In this document: in pieces, positions 8,501-17,203 of the stretch | Layout: each line of letters starts with the position of its first letter | Position numbering within the stretch: position 1 is the first letter of the stretch | Origin: Nitrobacter sp039808345 | Lineage (GTDB): Bacteria; Pseudomonadota; Alphaproteobacteria; Rhizobiales; Xanthobacteraceae | Reading direction: 5' to 3' | NCBI RefSeq assembly: GCF_047824785.1 | Contig: NZ_CP181167.1 | Coordinates: forward strand, 3,286,001-3,350,000 | Length of the DNA stretch: 64,000 nt | Position numbers and translations under genes: made by a program | The notes under the pieces: generated by a model | Database searches by the model: none | What the model was told of the DNA's origin: nothing | Seen by the model: only the letters and a program-made list of their open reading frames with translations

Positions 8501-9031
8501 TCAGTTTCGGGAGGGGTATATTCCCGTCAGCGCGACGCAGAAATTGATGGCGGTGTACGGCTGCATGTTACTGTGCGCCTGACTTCCGCCCGTGCGCGCA
8601 ATGCTTCCCGCGGACAGGACGACTTCGCCCGCTCCGGCGTTGCCGTAGATTGCCTCTCCGCTGGTTCCATAGAGCGCGTTCGTCGGATTGCCCCTGTCGC
8701 CAGCGGCGTTGGTGCCGCTGCACTGATGGGTATGCAAAGGCAATTGCGCGGAAATCAGCGTAACGGCCTCCACCCCCGCCCTTTCGCCGAGCGCATGGGG
8801 CGATACCGGCCAGTTGGGATCGACCGACGGGCTGAAGCCCACAGGGAGTCGTCCGCGAAGATCAGGCAGCGCAAATGTTATCGTCCCGTTGCCGCCATAC
8901 GCAGCGCCCAGGAGACTGAACAACGCCTGATTCTGCGCGATCGGCAAAATCTGGCCGTCGCACTGGGCGAGCCCTTTTGGCGCAAACCCGAATCCAACCG
9001 TCAACACCTGGCCAACAAAAAACTCGGACAT
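8501..9031 (-). CDS. Phage tail collar domain protein, first copy
   Basis: A 176-residue protein with GQVLTVGFGFAPKGLAQCDG, LFSLLGAAYGGNGTITFALPDLRGRLPVG, LPLHTHQCSGTN and the C-terminal TAINFCVALTGIYPS. The ATG at 9031 was chosen because AGGGGG lies 7 nt upstream; upstream codons in the same frame read into low-complexity sequence. First gene of the operon; its promoter should lie between 9032 and about 9200, facing the autotransporter leader region. Confidence 0.85.
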   Translation of the reverse strand: MSEFFVGQVLTVGFGFAPKGLAQCDGQILPIAQNQALFSLLGAAYGGNGTITFALPDLRGRLPVGFSPSVDPNWPVSPHALGERAGVEAVTLISAQLPLHTHQCSGTNAAGDRGNPTNALYGTSGEAIYGNAGAGEVVLSAGSIARTGGSQAHSNMQPYTAINFCVALTGIYPSRN

Positions 9032-9253
9032 CGCCCAACCCCCTGCATCGGCGATCCGCCCACCGCGCCGATGCACCGCCAACTTTGCGCAAAAGCGGGA
9101 ACCTTGCAAGCACAACGTTTGTTCTCTGGATACTGCTCCGGATACGCGAGATTTCCCCTTTGAATCGAACATCGGTTTCGATACAACCGTGATACGATTG
9201 TTAGGGAGAAGATCGACCCGACGGACCGCGCAGCGCGATCCAGGCATTTGCGG

Positions 9254-9330
9254 GGTTCATCGACTGCCAGGTTCATCGACTGCCGGGTTCATCGACTGCC
9301 GGGTTCATCGACTGCCGGGTTCATCGATCA
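9254..9330. repeat. 16-bp tandem repeat (about 4.7 copies)
   Basis: The unit GGTTCATCGACTGCCR repeats head to tail four times, then a partial copy GGTTCATCGAT. It lies in the untranslated region between the collar operon and the autotransporter. Confidence 0.9.
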
Positions 9331-9355
9331 ACTCTAGCGGCAGGCATTTTTGCTT

Positions 9356-9460
9356 AGAGCGTTTTCAAGCGAAGTGGACACCGGTTCGCGTGAAGAAAAC
9401 GCTCCAAATCAAAGTCATAGAGCCCGCTTCTGATTCTATCAGAAGCGGAAGGGCTCTAGG
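9356..9460. repeat. Dispersed palindromic intergenic repeat
   Basis: The block 'agagcgttttc..gaaaacgctc', containing gcgaagtggacaccggttcgcg, is followed by a second stem in which gagcccgcttctgat pairs with atcagaagcggaagggctc. It ends 38 bp before the autotransporter start codon, so it lies in the 5' UTR. Confidence 0.8.
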
Positions 9461-9497
9461 GCCTTCCTCAGCGCGGCGCAGGAAGGCGCGGGGGCCA

Positions 9498-12400
9498 ATG
9501 ATCGGCGATAGATTTCAACACCTGCGCTCGTCGCGGACGGCGCGTGATTCCGTCGCCTATGCTCTGGCGTTGGCCGCGCTGTTCTTGATGGGTCTGTTCT
9601 GGTCGAACCCCGCTTCCGCCCAGCAATGCCCCGCCTTCAACATCACGGTCGCGCACGGCGGATCGGTGACGGAATCGCATTGCATCGGAGGTTTTATTGG
9701 CTTCAATCCTATTGGCTCGATACCGCCAGGAGAATTGCCGCAGCATGGCACGTTAACGATCGACACAGTAGCCGACACCTTCACCTACACGCACAATGGG
9801 GACGCCGCGACAACCGATTTCTTCCGAATAAGAGACTCCGATAACGTCCCCATCGACGTCAACGTCACAATTACACCGCCGACCTCGCCGATCACCATCA
9901 CGCCAGGCACTTTGTCGTTGCAGGCCGGCACGCCCTTCAGCCAGCAACTCACGGCTAGCGGCGGTACGGGATCCTATACGTTCGCGCTTGATGCGGGCTC
10001 GCCGCCTCCCGGACTGTCCCTGTCCGCCGGCGGCCTGATTTCGGGCACGCCGACACAGCGCGGCAACTATAGTTTCACCGTCAGGGCGACGGACTCCACC
10101 TCAGCAAGCGGCCTTCAGTCCTACTCGGGCAGCACCGCCAATCCGAGCCTGACCGTGACGCCAACCACCTCATCGGCCCCGCTCGGCTCGCTGTTCTCCG
10201 TCACCTACACGCCCGGGGGCGGCGTCGGCCCCTATACCGCCTCGCTTGCGTTCGGCGCCACCCTGCCTCCCGGCCTCCATCTCAGCGGCTTCACGCTAAG
10301 CGGTACGCCCACCACGCTGGGCAATTATTCGTTCCAGATCGTGGTGCAAGACAGCAGCACCGGGCCCGGAAACTGGTTTCAGTTCCTGTCGGTGACGGTC
10401 AATGTCGTGCCTGCCCTTCCGACGATCACCTCCGTCACGCCCAACACCGGCCCGACCACTGGCGGCACATCGGTCACCATCACCGGCACGAATTTCACAG
10501 GCGCGACATCCGTCACCTTCGGCGGCGCGCCCGCGACAGGCGTCACCGTGGTCAACGACACCGCCATCACCGCAACGACGCCGGCCCATGCGGCAGGCGC
10601 CGTCGCGGTCGCGGTGACCACACCCGGCGGCACCGTCAACTCGGGCAGCTTCACCTATGCGGCTCCCGCGCCCACTGTCACTTCGGTCGCGCCGAACACC
10701 GGCCCCCCGGCCGGCGGAACGCCGGTGACCATCACCGGCACGAACTTCACAGGCGCGACGGCCGTCACCTTCGGCGGAACACCGGCGACGGGCGTCACCG
10801 TGGTCAACGACACCACCATCACCGCCACGACGCCAGCCCATGCGGCAGGCGCCGTCGCGGTCGCGGTGACCACCTCCGGCGGCACCAACAGCCTGCCGAA
10901 CGGTTTCACCTATTCAGCCCTGGCCCCCTCGATCATCTCCGTCACGCCGAACACCGGCCCGGCCACCGGCGGAACGCCGGTGACCATCACCGGCACGAAC
11001 TTCACAGGCGCGACAGCCGTCACCTTCGGCGGCGCACCCGCGACGGGCGTCACCGTGGTCAACGACACCACCATCACCGCAACGACGCCGGCCCATGCGG
11101 CAGGCGCCGTCGCGGTCGCGGTGACCACCCCCGGCGGCACCAACAGCCTGCCGAACGGTTTTACCTATTCAGCCCTGGCCCCCTCGATCATCTCGGTGAC
11201 GCCCAACACCGGCCCGGCCACCGGCGGAACGCCGGTGACCATCACCGGCACGAACTTCACAGGCGCGACAGCCGTCACCTTCGGCGGAACAGCGGCAACC
11301 AGCATCACCGTGATCAACGACTCCACCATCACCGCCACGACGCCCGCACACGCGGCAGGTTCGGTCGCGGTCGCGGTGACGACGCCCGGCGGCAACGCCA
11401 GCCTGCCCGGCGGCTTCACCTATTCGGCGCCCGTGCCGACCGTCACAAGCCATACGCTGCAGCTGACCGCCGGCGCATCGGGCACGGTCAGCCTGACGCA
11501 GGGAGCGACGGGAGGCCCCTTCACCGCGGCCACGATCGTCACTTCGCCACCAGCTTCGGACGGCACGACGAGCATCGTGCAGAACGGCACGCAGTGGCAG
11601 TTGGTCTATGCTTCCGCGGCAGGCGCCGCATCGACCGTCATCGTTCGCTATACGCTGTCGAATGCGTCCGGAACCTCGGCGCCCGGCACCGTGACGTTCA
11701 CCGTTGTCGCGCGCCCCGATCCGTCGCGGGATCGCGAGGTCATCGGTTTGCTCAACGCCCAGGCGCAAAGCGCCCAGAGGTTTGCGCGCTCGCAGATCAC
11801 AAACTTCCGCGACCGGCTCGAACAGCTTCACGACGATTCAAACCGTGAGGCGACGTCGATGAATGTGCGGCTCGCCGGCCCTCAAGACCCGACCGATCCG
11901 AACGCTTTGGGTTATGCCCGGGAAACCCGCGCCTCAGATCCGACCCGCAATGCATTCGCCTACGCGCCGAACGATGCCGGCCCTTCAAGGCCGCCGACCA
12001 AGGCACCTCCGCCGAAACGCGGGTCGCTGACCGATCTCGCCGTCTGGGCCGGCGGGTTCGTCAACTTCGGCACGGCGAACAGATACAATGTCGGTCTCGG
12101 CCACACGTTGATCGGCGTCAGCGGCGGGGTGGACTACCGGTTCTCGCCCGGCTTCACCGCGGGCGTCGGCGTTGGTTACGGGCGCGATACCGTCGATGTC
12201 GGCAACAGCGTGACGCAAAGCAGGGGCCAGGCGCTCAGCACCGCCATCTACGGAAGCTACCACCCGCGAAACAACACGTTCATCGACGCCCTGCTCGGCT
12301 ACAGCGCGCTGGACTTCGACAGCAGGCGGTTCGTGACGCCGACCAGCGGCATGGCAACCGGCGGCAGATCCGGCAACCAGGTGTTCGGCTCGATCATCGG

Positions 12401-12860
12401 CGGCTACGAGTACAAGAGCAGCCGAGCCCTTGTATCGCCCTACGGCCGCATCGAATCCGCGTGGACACAGCTCAACGCCTTTACCGAAAGCGGCGCTGCC
12501 GCCTACGATCTCGCCTTCGGCAAACAGACCCTGAGCATGCTGGCGGGCGTGTTGGGAATGCGCGCCGAGTATGTCTTCCTTCGGGACTGGGGCGTTGTGA
12601 AAGCACGCGGCCGGCTTGAATACACGCACGACTTCACCGGCTCCAGCCTGGCGAGCATGGGCTATGCCGACCTCAGAAACGGCCTGCCCTATACGCTGGG
12701 CGTTAATGTCTTCACCCGAGATTACATCGCGGTTGGCCTCGGCTTCGACACCCCGGTCGGCAACGGAGCCACGCTCGGCTTCGACTACACCACCGCTCTC
12801 GGCCTTGACGGAAGGACCGAGGTCCACAACTTCGCCCTGCGGTTGGGCGCGAAGTTCTAG
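9498..12860 (+). CDS. TIG-repeat autotransporter (type V secretion) adhesin-like protein
   Basis: A 1120-residue protein starting MIGDRFQHLRSSRTARDS. A signal peptide (hydrophobic stretch ALALAALFLMGLF, cleavage near NPASAQ) is followed by a Cys-containing N-terminal segment and two putative Ig-like domains (e.g. FSQQLTASGGTGSYTF). Next come four IPT/TIG domains of about 84 residues each (consensus VTPNTGPxxGGTxVTITGTNFTGAT), a linker with a charged helix, and a C-terminal 12-strand autotransporter barrel of about 280 residues ending LRLGAKF with the usual terminal Phe. The passenger is probably displayed on the surface as an adhesin (inference). I chose the ATG at 9498 because the signal peptide begins there; upstream in-frame codons run through repeats. 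Confidence 0.85.
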   Translation: MIGDRFQHLRSSRTARDSVAYALALAALFLMGLFWSNPASAQQCPAFNITVAHGGSVTESHCIGGFIGFNPIGSIPPGELPQHGTLTIDTVADTFTYTHNGDAATTDFFRIRDSDNVPIDVNVTITPPTSPITITPGTLSLQAGTPFSQQLTASGGTGSYTFALDAGSPPPGLSLSAGGLISGTPTQRGNYSFTVRATDSTSASGLQSYSGSTANPSLTVTPTTSSAPLGSLFSVTYTPGGGVGPYTASLAFGATLPPGLHLSGFTLSGTPTTLGNYSFQIVVQDSSTGPGNWFQFLSVTVNVVPALPTITSVTPNTGPTTGGTSVTITGTNFTGATSVTFGGAPATGVTVVNDTAITATTPAHAAGAVAVAVTTPGGTVNSGSFTYAAPAPTVTSVAPNTGPPAGGTPVTITGTNFTGATAVTFGGTPATGVTVVNDTTITATTPAHAAGAVAVAVTTSGGTNSLPNGFTYSALAPSIISVTPNTGPATGGTPVTITGTNFTGATAVTFGGAPATGVTVVNDTTITATTPAHAAGAVAVAVTTPGGTNSLPNGFTYSALAPSIISVTPNTGPATGGTPVTITGTNFTGATAVTFGGTAATSITVINDSTITATTPAHAAGSVAVAVTTPGGNASLPGGFTYSAPVPTVTSHTLQLTAGASGTVSLTQGATGGPFTAATIVTSPPASDGTTSIVQNGTQWQLVYASAAGAASTVIVRYTLSNASGTSAPGTVTFTVVARPDPSRDREVIGLLNAQAQSAQRFARSQITNFRDRLEQLHDDSNREATSMNVRLAGPQDPTDPNALGYARETRASDPTRNAFAYAPNDAGPSRPPTKAPPPKRGSLTDLAVWAGGFVNFGTANRYNVGLGHTLIGVSGGVDYRFSPGFTAGVGVGYGRDTVDVGNSVTQSRGQALSTAIYGSYHPRNNTFIDALLGYSALDFDSRRFVTPTSGMATGGRSGNQVFGSIIGGYEYKSSRALVSPYGRIESAWTQLNAFTESGAAAYDLAFGKQTLSMLAGVLGMRAEYVFLRDWGVVKARGRLEYTHDFTGSSLASMGYADLRNGLPYTLGVNVFTRDYIAVGLGFDTPVGNGATLGFDYTTALGLDGRTEVHNFALRLGAKF
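10418..11434. repeat. Four tandem TIG-encoding repeats of about 252-255 bp
   Basis: Within the autotransporter gene the DNA repeats as units beginning near 10418, 10670, 10925 and 11180. Units 2 to 4 are nearly identical at the nucleotide level, including 'accatcaccggcacgaacttc', which implies recent duplication or gene conversion. Confidence 0.85.
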
Positions 12861-12861
12861 G

Positions 12862-12902
12862 GTCGTTCACCGCTTCCCGGAGCCGGTGAAGGACCCTGGA
12901 GT
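12862..12902 (+). terminator. Stem-loop after the autotransporter
   Basis: The inverted repeat 'ggtcgttcaccgcttcc-cggagc-cggtgaaggacc' starts just after the stop codon. No long T-run follows, so termination strength is uncertain. Confidence 0.5.
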
Positions 12903-12914
12903 CTGTTTCAACTG

Positions 12915-13130
12915 CGTTGAACCAGACTCGTCGCTTATCTTTTTGTTTGAGCATGATCTTCTCCGAAAACCGGTTTCCACTTTTAGGGAATCATGCTCCA
13001 GGAACTTTTGGTGCATTCGGCGCTTCTTCCCTCCAGAGCCTTTAGCGTTTTCGAGCATGGAGAAAACGCGTCAAACCGAAAAATCACGGAGCCACGCCTC
13101 TGCCTTGTTCAGAAGCGGAACAGGCTCCCA
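12915..13130. repeat. Composite dispersed palindromic repeats
   Basis: The first part (gttgaaccagactcg..tttgtttgagcatgatcttctccgaaaaccggtttccac, closed by atcatgctcc) has a close copy at 17990-18111. The second part ('gcgttttcgagcatggagaaaacgcgtc', then 'ggagcc..cagaagcggaacaggctcc') belongs to the 9356 family. It ends just before the PRC-barrel gene's RBS. Confidence 0.75.
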
Positions 13131-13141
13131 GGAGGGACGCC

Positions 13142-13501
13142 ATGGCGATAGAAGAAAACGAAACCACCAACCTGATCGGAAGCGACAAGGTCGAAGGCAC
13201 GGCCGTCTTCGGCCCCGATGATAAAAAGATCGGCTCGATAGAGCGGGTCATGATCGAAAAGACCAGCGGGCGTGTTTCGTATGCTGTCCTGAGCTTTGGC
13301 GGATTTCTTGGAATCGGCGACGATCATTATCCGCTACCCTGGCACACGCTGAAGTATGATACGCGGCTCGGCGGCTATCAGACCGGCGTAACCGTCGATC
13401 AACTCCAGGGTGCTCCGAAATATCAGGTCGGCGGCAGCTGGAATTGGTCCGAGCGGGCGCGCACCAAGGCTGTCGACGATTACTACGCCGCCGGTTTCTA
13501 G
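13142..13501 (+). CDS. PRC-barrel domain protein
   Basis: A 119-residue soluble protein starting MAIEENETTNLIGSDKVEGT behind an AGGAGGG SD. The core AVFGPDDKKIGSIERVMIEKTSGRVSYAVLSFGGFLGIGDDHYPLPWHTL is the PRC-barrel fold first described in photosynthetic reaction-centre H subunit and RimM. Stand-alone small PRC proteins are widespread in alphaproteobacteria, usually near stress genes, and lack an assigned activity. It is flanked on both sides by dispersed repeats and has no operon partner. Confidence 0.88.
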   Translation: MAIEENETTNLIGSDKVEGTAVFGPDDKKIGSIERVMIEKTSGRVSYAVLSFGGFLGIGDDHYPLPWHTLKYDTRLGGYQTGVTVDQLQGAPKYQVGGSWNWSERARTKAVDDYYAAGF

Positions 13502-13566
13502 AGCGTCTCCGAGCGAAGTGGGAATCCGGTTCGCGTGAAGAAAACGCGTCAAACATAAAGACTCTA
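13502..13566. repeat. Dispersed palindromic intergenic repeat
   Basis: The block 'agagcgtctccgagcgaagtgggaatccggttcgcgtgaagaaaacgcgtc' starts directly at the PRC-barrel stop codon. It belongs to the 9356 family and may terminate that gene. Confidence 0.75.
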
Positions 13567-13699
13567 GTCGAACCGAGTGTGATTGAAACCGGAACTCATC
13601 CATACACGCATTGAAACGCCGCCTCGAAAACATGTTCGTGGCGGCCGCGCGCATGAGGAGACCTCGCGCGTGAGGAAATATGGGAGCGGGAGCGATGAC

Positions 13700-14752
13700 A
13701 TGAAGCACACGGCCGCGTTGGTATCAATGGCGACCGGGGTCCCGCCCAATGTGTTTCATCAGTCGCAAATTCTCGACGCGGCGCGATTCATCTTAGGCGC
13801 GCGCTACCCGCAATTCGAAACGCTATCCTCTCTTTTCGCCAACACCGGGATCCAGCACCGCTACGGCGTCAAGCCGATTGAATGGTATTGCGAGCCAGGA
13901 GGCTGGCCGGAGCGCACTCAGGCCTTTCTGGACGGCGCGGAAACATTGTTCGTCGAGGTCGCGCGGAAAGCCATGGAGCGGGCCGATCTTCACGCAGCTG
14001 ACATCGACAGCGTGGTTACGGTGTGCTCGACCGGTATCGCCACCCCGACGCTTGAGGCCCGCGTCGCCGGCCGGCTCGGTTTCCGGACGGATATCTCGCG
14101 CGTGCCGGTGTTCGGGCTCGGCTGCGCCGGCGGCGTCGCGGGACTGTCCATCGCATCGCGACTGGCGCAAGCCCGGCCGGGCACCAACGTCCTCCTCGTG
14201 GTCCTCGAACTTTGCACGCTCGCCGTTCGCCACGACGAACTGACGAAGGCCAATATCGTTGCCGCCAGCCTGTTCGGCGACGGAGCCGCCGCGGTCGTGC
14301 TGCGCGCCGGAGACGGAGGTGCGACACGCATCGAGGCGACCGGCGAGTATCTGTGGCCGAACACGCTCGATATCATGGGATGGCGGGTGGACCCTGAAGG
14401 ATTCGGCGTGATCTTCCAGCGCACAATTCCGGACTTCGTGCTCGCGCACATGAAGCCGGGCGTCACCGCAGTTCTGTCCGGGCTGGGTCTCTCGATCGGA
14501 GACATCGACCGCTTGATCTGTCATCCCGGCGGCGCAAAGGTCATCGTCGCGATCGAGCGCGCTTTCTCCCTCGATCAGGGAACGCTCGATCACGAAAGAA
14601 GCGTGATCGCCGACTACGGCAACATGTCCGCGGCCACGGTCCTGTTCGTGCTCGAACGCGCCCGCGCGCAGGGGCTGCCGTCGCGGTCGCTTGTGACCTC
14701 GCTGGGGCCGGGCTTCACCGCAAGCTGCGTCACCCTGCGTCGCGCCGCGTGA
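13700..14752 (+). CDS. Type III polyketide synthase (chalcone/stilbene synthase family)
   Basis: A 350-residue thiolase-fold homodimeric enzyme. The catalytic triad is visible: Cys142 in GLGCAGG, His275 in CHPGGAKV and Asn308 in YGNMSAAT. GFGVIFQRTIPDFV and the C-terminal SLGPGFTASCV are also conserved. Bacterial members condense an acyl-CoA starter with malonyl-CoA to give alkylpyrones or alkylresorcinols. The ATG at 13700 follows GGGAGCGGGAGCG. It overlaps the downstream methylase gene by 4 bp (GTGA), the arrangement seen for BpsA-BpsB in Bacillus, so the product is probably an alkylpyrone or resorcinol that is then methylated (inference). Confidence 0.9.
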   Translation: MKHTAALVSMATGVPPNVFHQSQILDAARFILGARYPQFETLSSLFANTGIQHRYGVKPIEWYCEPGGWPERTQAFLDGAETLFVEVARKAMERADLHAADIDSVVTVCSTGIATPTLEARVAGRLGFRTDISRVPVFGLGCAGGVAGLSIASRLAQARPGTNVLLVVLELCTLAVRHDELTKANIVAASLFGDGAAAVVLRAGDGGATRIEATGEYLWPNTLDIMGWRVDPEGFGVIFQRTIPDFVLAHMKPGVTAVLSGLGLSIGDIDRLICHPGGAKVIVAIERAFSLDQGTLDHERSVIADYGNMSAATVLFVLERARAQGLPSRSLVTSLGPGFTASCVTLRRAA

Positions 14753-15252
14753 CTCTCGCCGCGCTCATTCTCTTACTGGTGACGGCGCAGCGGCTGGGCG
14801 AACTGATCCTGTCTCGCTACAACACCACCAGGCTGCTGGCGCGGGGCGCGATCGAGGTCGCGCCGGGTCACTATCCGCTGATCGTCGCGACACACACCGC
14901 CTGGCTGATCGCATTATGGACGTGGGGTCGTAATCAGGATGTCAATCTCCTGGCCCTGTCGGGTTTTATCCTGCTACAGGCGTGTCGCTTTTGGGTGCTC
15001 GCAACCCTCGGACCCCGATGGACCACGCGCATCATCGTCCTGCCTGACGCGCCCCTGGTGACATCCGGACCTTACAGATACCTGGCACATCCGAACTATG
15101 CGATCGTCGCCGCGGAAATCGCGGTTCTGCCGCTCGCGCTTCATCTGTATCTGCTGGCGCTGGTCTTCACTGTTCTGAACGGGCTGATGCTCGCGATCCG
15201 CATCGGCACTGAGGCCCGCGCGCTTGCAATCGTCCGCGAACGGCGGCCATAG
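14749..15252 (+). CDS. Isoprenylcysteine carboxyl methyltransferase-like membrane protein (polyketide methylase)
   Basis: A 167-residue membrane protein with about four helices and the ICMT-family C-terminal motif GPYRYLAHPNYAIVAAEI (residues about 103-120) that binds SAM. It starts with GTG inside the stop region of the type III PKS gene (GTGA overlap), so translation is coupled. Homologues next to type III PKS genes (BpsB-like) O-methylate alkylpyrones. Protein prenylcysteine is not its likely substrate in a bacterium. Confidence 0.82.
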   Translation: MTLAALILLLVTAQRLGELILSRYNTTRLLARGAIEVAPGHYPLIVATHTAWLIALWTWGRNQDVNLLALSGFILLQACRFWVLATLGPRWTTRIIVLPDAPLVTSGPYRYLAHPNYAIVAAEIAVLPLALHLYLLALVFTVLNGLMLAIRIGTEARALAIVRERRP

Positions 15253-15319
15253 TCGGAGCCTCGCCGCTTGTTCGCCGCCGGCTTGTCCGACATCTTCAGA
15301 ATGCGCCAAGGAGTTCGGT

Positions 15320-16276
15320 ATGCTGGTGAATGGGAAATGGACATCGGACTGGCAGCCGGTCCAGGCCAAGGACGAAAAGGGCGGCTTTGTCCGCCAGACA
15401 TCCAGCTTCCGCAACTGGATCACTCCCGACGGAAGCGCCGGCCCAACCGGCGACGATGGCTTCCGTGCGGAACCCGGCCGCTACCATCTTTATGTCGCGT
15501 TGATCTGTCCGTGGGCCTCACGCACGCTCATTGCCCGCAAACTGAAGAAGCTTGAGGACGTTGTTTCGGTGTCCGTCGTGGAGCCGGTATTGACCGACCA
15601 GGGATGGCGCTTCGGCGATTACCCGGGCGCCGGCCGGGACGAGGTCAACGGCGCGACCTATCTGCATGAACTCTATACGCGAGCCGATCCGGAAATCTGC
15701 GGGCGCGCGACGGTCCCGGTTCTCTGGGACAAGAAACGCAAGACCATCGTCAACAATGAATCCGCCGAAATCGTTCGCATGTTCAACTCGGGATTCGCCG
15801 GGCTGGCCGACGACAGTGTCGACCTTTATCCGCAGGCGCTCCGTACCGCGATCGATGCGCTCAACGACCGCATCTACCCGGCGCTCAACAACGGCGTTTA
15901 CCGCGCCGGCTTCGCCACGACGCAAATCGCCTATGACGAAGCGTTTGACGACGTCTTCGCGATGCTGGACCTGTTGGAAAACTATTTGGCGGACCGTCCG
16001 TTTCTGCTCGGCCCGTCTTTCACCGAGGCCGACATCCGCCTGTTCGTAACGCTGGTGCGTTTCGATGCCGCCTATCACGGTCTTTTCAAATGCAACCTGC
16101 GGCGTCTCTCCGAATACCCCAACCTCACCGCCTATCTCAAACGTGTGCTGGACGTTCCCGGGATTCGCGACACGGTCAGCATCAATCATATCAAGAAAGG
16201 GTACTATTCCATCAGGTCACTCAACCCGAACGGCATCGTCCCGAAAGGTCCCGACCTCAGCCACCTCGGCCTATGA
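15320..16276 (+). CDS. Glutathionyl-hydroquinone reductase (Xi-class glutathione S-transferase, YqjG/PcpF-like)
   Basis: A 319-residue cytosolic protein. The active-site Cys63 lies in LICPWASRT, the Xi-class signature in place of the Tyr or Ser of ordinary GSTs. A thioredoxin-like domain spans residues about 50-150 and the all-alpha C-terminal domain about 170-290 (LLENYLADRPFLLGPSFTEADIRLFVTLVRFD). These enzymes remove glutathione from glutathionyl-hydroquinones. The ATG at 15320 follows AAGGAG. Its position behind a phenolic polyketide locus may be meaningful, because quinone-type products would need such reduction (inference). Confidence 0.9.
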   Translation: MLVNGKWTSDWQPVQAKDEKGGFVRQTSSFRNWITPDGSAGPTGDDGFRAEPGRYHLYVALICPWASRTLIARKLKKLEDVVSVSVVEPVLTDQGWRFGDYPGAGRDEVNGATYLHELYTRADPEICGRATVPVLWDKKRKTIVNNESAEIVRMFNSGFAGLADDSVDLYPQALRTAIDALNDRIYPALNNGVYRAGFATTQIAYDEAFDDVFAMLDLLENYLADRPFLLGPSFTEADIRLFVTLVRFDAAYHGLFKCNLRRLSEYPNLTAYLKRVLDVPGIRDTVSINHIKKGYYSIRSLNPNGIVPKGPDLSHLGL

Positions 16277-16405
16277 CGCGAAAATGCGCCCGCAAGGTCC
16301 ATTGATATTATCAAGTCGTCGCGCCGCTCGATGATATTGAGACGCGGGATGCGCAGAAGCCGCCGCAAGGTTTTCCTCATCCTCCTCTTGCTGCGCGCGT
16401 CGGCC

Positions 16406-17077
16406 TCAGATCAGCGAGGCCACCGCTTCAAGCCCGATAATGCGCGCCAGCGCACGCACCTCCCGCTTCTGATCTTCCCGCAGCCTCGTCAACAACGGCT
16501 GCGCCGCGACCTTTATCTGCTCGATCTCGCCGGCGCGGAGCGCGGGTTGCCTGCCCGGCGCAGAACGCCGCTCATGGATTTTCTGGGCGGCCTCCCGCAA
16601 TGCGCGTTCCACGGCGGGCCAGTAAGGCTCCTGCCCCAGCGTCAGCCGCAGCCTTCCCTTCAGCGCCGCGATCTGCATGTCGCTGAGCAGCGAGTAGTCC
16701 TTCTGGACAAACTGGTTTGCGAGTTTGGGCCGGGGACGTGGCAGCGGCGGTTCCTCGATCGGCGGCATCGAAGGTAAAATTTCGGCATCGAAGGGAGAAT
16801 CGGTTGCCACCGCCGGCCGAAGTGATTCCGGCAACGCTCCATCGGCATCAGGCGTCCAGGCTTGAAGCATGACCGGAAGCCTGTCCGACTTGCGCTCGCG
16901 ATTGGCTGCCGATTCGAGCGGCTCCGCTTCCGCGAGCTGTGGAGACGGCGTTGCAACAAACCGAACCATCAGAACGTTGCCAGGGCCGAATATCTGCGCC
17001 AGCGCTACGCCGGTGATGACGCAGCACGCGAGCGCCAGAATCGTCATCGTCCGTGTCAAAAAGGATCTCCGGTTCAA
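16406..17077 (-). CDS. Hypothetical exported or anchored protein
   Basis: A 223-residue protein with N-terminal hydrophobic segment FLTRTMTILALACCVITGVALA (signal anchor or signal peptide), a Pro-rich low-complexity linker (PSMPPIEEPPLPRPRPK), then an alpha-helical C-terminal domain: LSDMQIAALKGRLRLTLGQEPYWPAVERALRE and TRLREDQKREVRALARIIGLE. The helical part is loosely reminiscent of LTXXQ/Spy-type periplasmic proteins, but I cannot confirm that. It probably acts in the periplasm. Convergent with the GST gene. Confidence 0.6.
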   Translation of the reverse strand: MNRRSFLTRTMTILALACCVITGVALAQIFGPGNVLMVRFVATPSPQLAEAEPLESAANRERKSDRLPVMLQAWTPDADGALPESLRPAVATDSPFDAEILPSMPPIEEPPLPRPRPKLANQFVQKDYSLLSDMQIAALKGRLRLTLGQEPYWPAVERALREAAQKIHERRSAPGRQPALRAGEIEQIKVAAQPLLTRLREDQKREVRALARIIGLEAVASLI

Positions 17078-17203
17078 TTCACGAGCGCGGCCGATTGATC
17101 CTCACAACGCGCTGTGAATCAAGGCTTGCCGTGCAGGACGGAACCGGACGGCCGTTTATTCACATGGAGGATCCCGCCTCCCGGTCGCCTGGCGTCCCGG
17201 AGG

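Noticed and set aside
6800..9031. Prophage
   Set aside because: Tail-collar domains alone are not phage evidence; there are no capsid, terminase, tail tube, integrase or lysis genes around them.
9254..9330. Possible CRISPR-like array
   Set aside because: The units are 16 bp and directly adjacent, with no spacers and no cas genes; it is a simple tandem repeat.
10296..11831. Several long minus-strand open frames opposite the autotransporter TIG repeats
   Set aside because: They are Gly/Ala/Val/Arg-rich frames produced by GC-rich antisense of a repetitive gene and repeat in step with it; no SD or recognisable domain.
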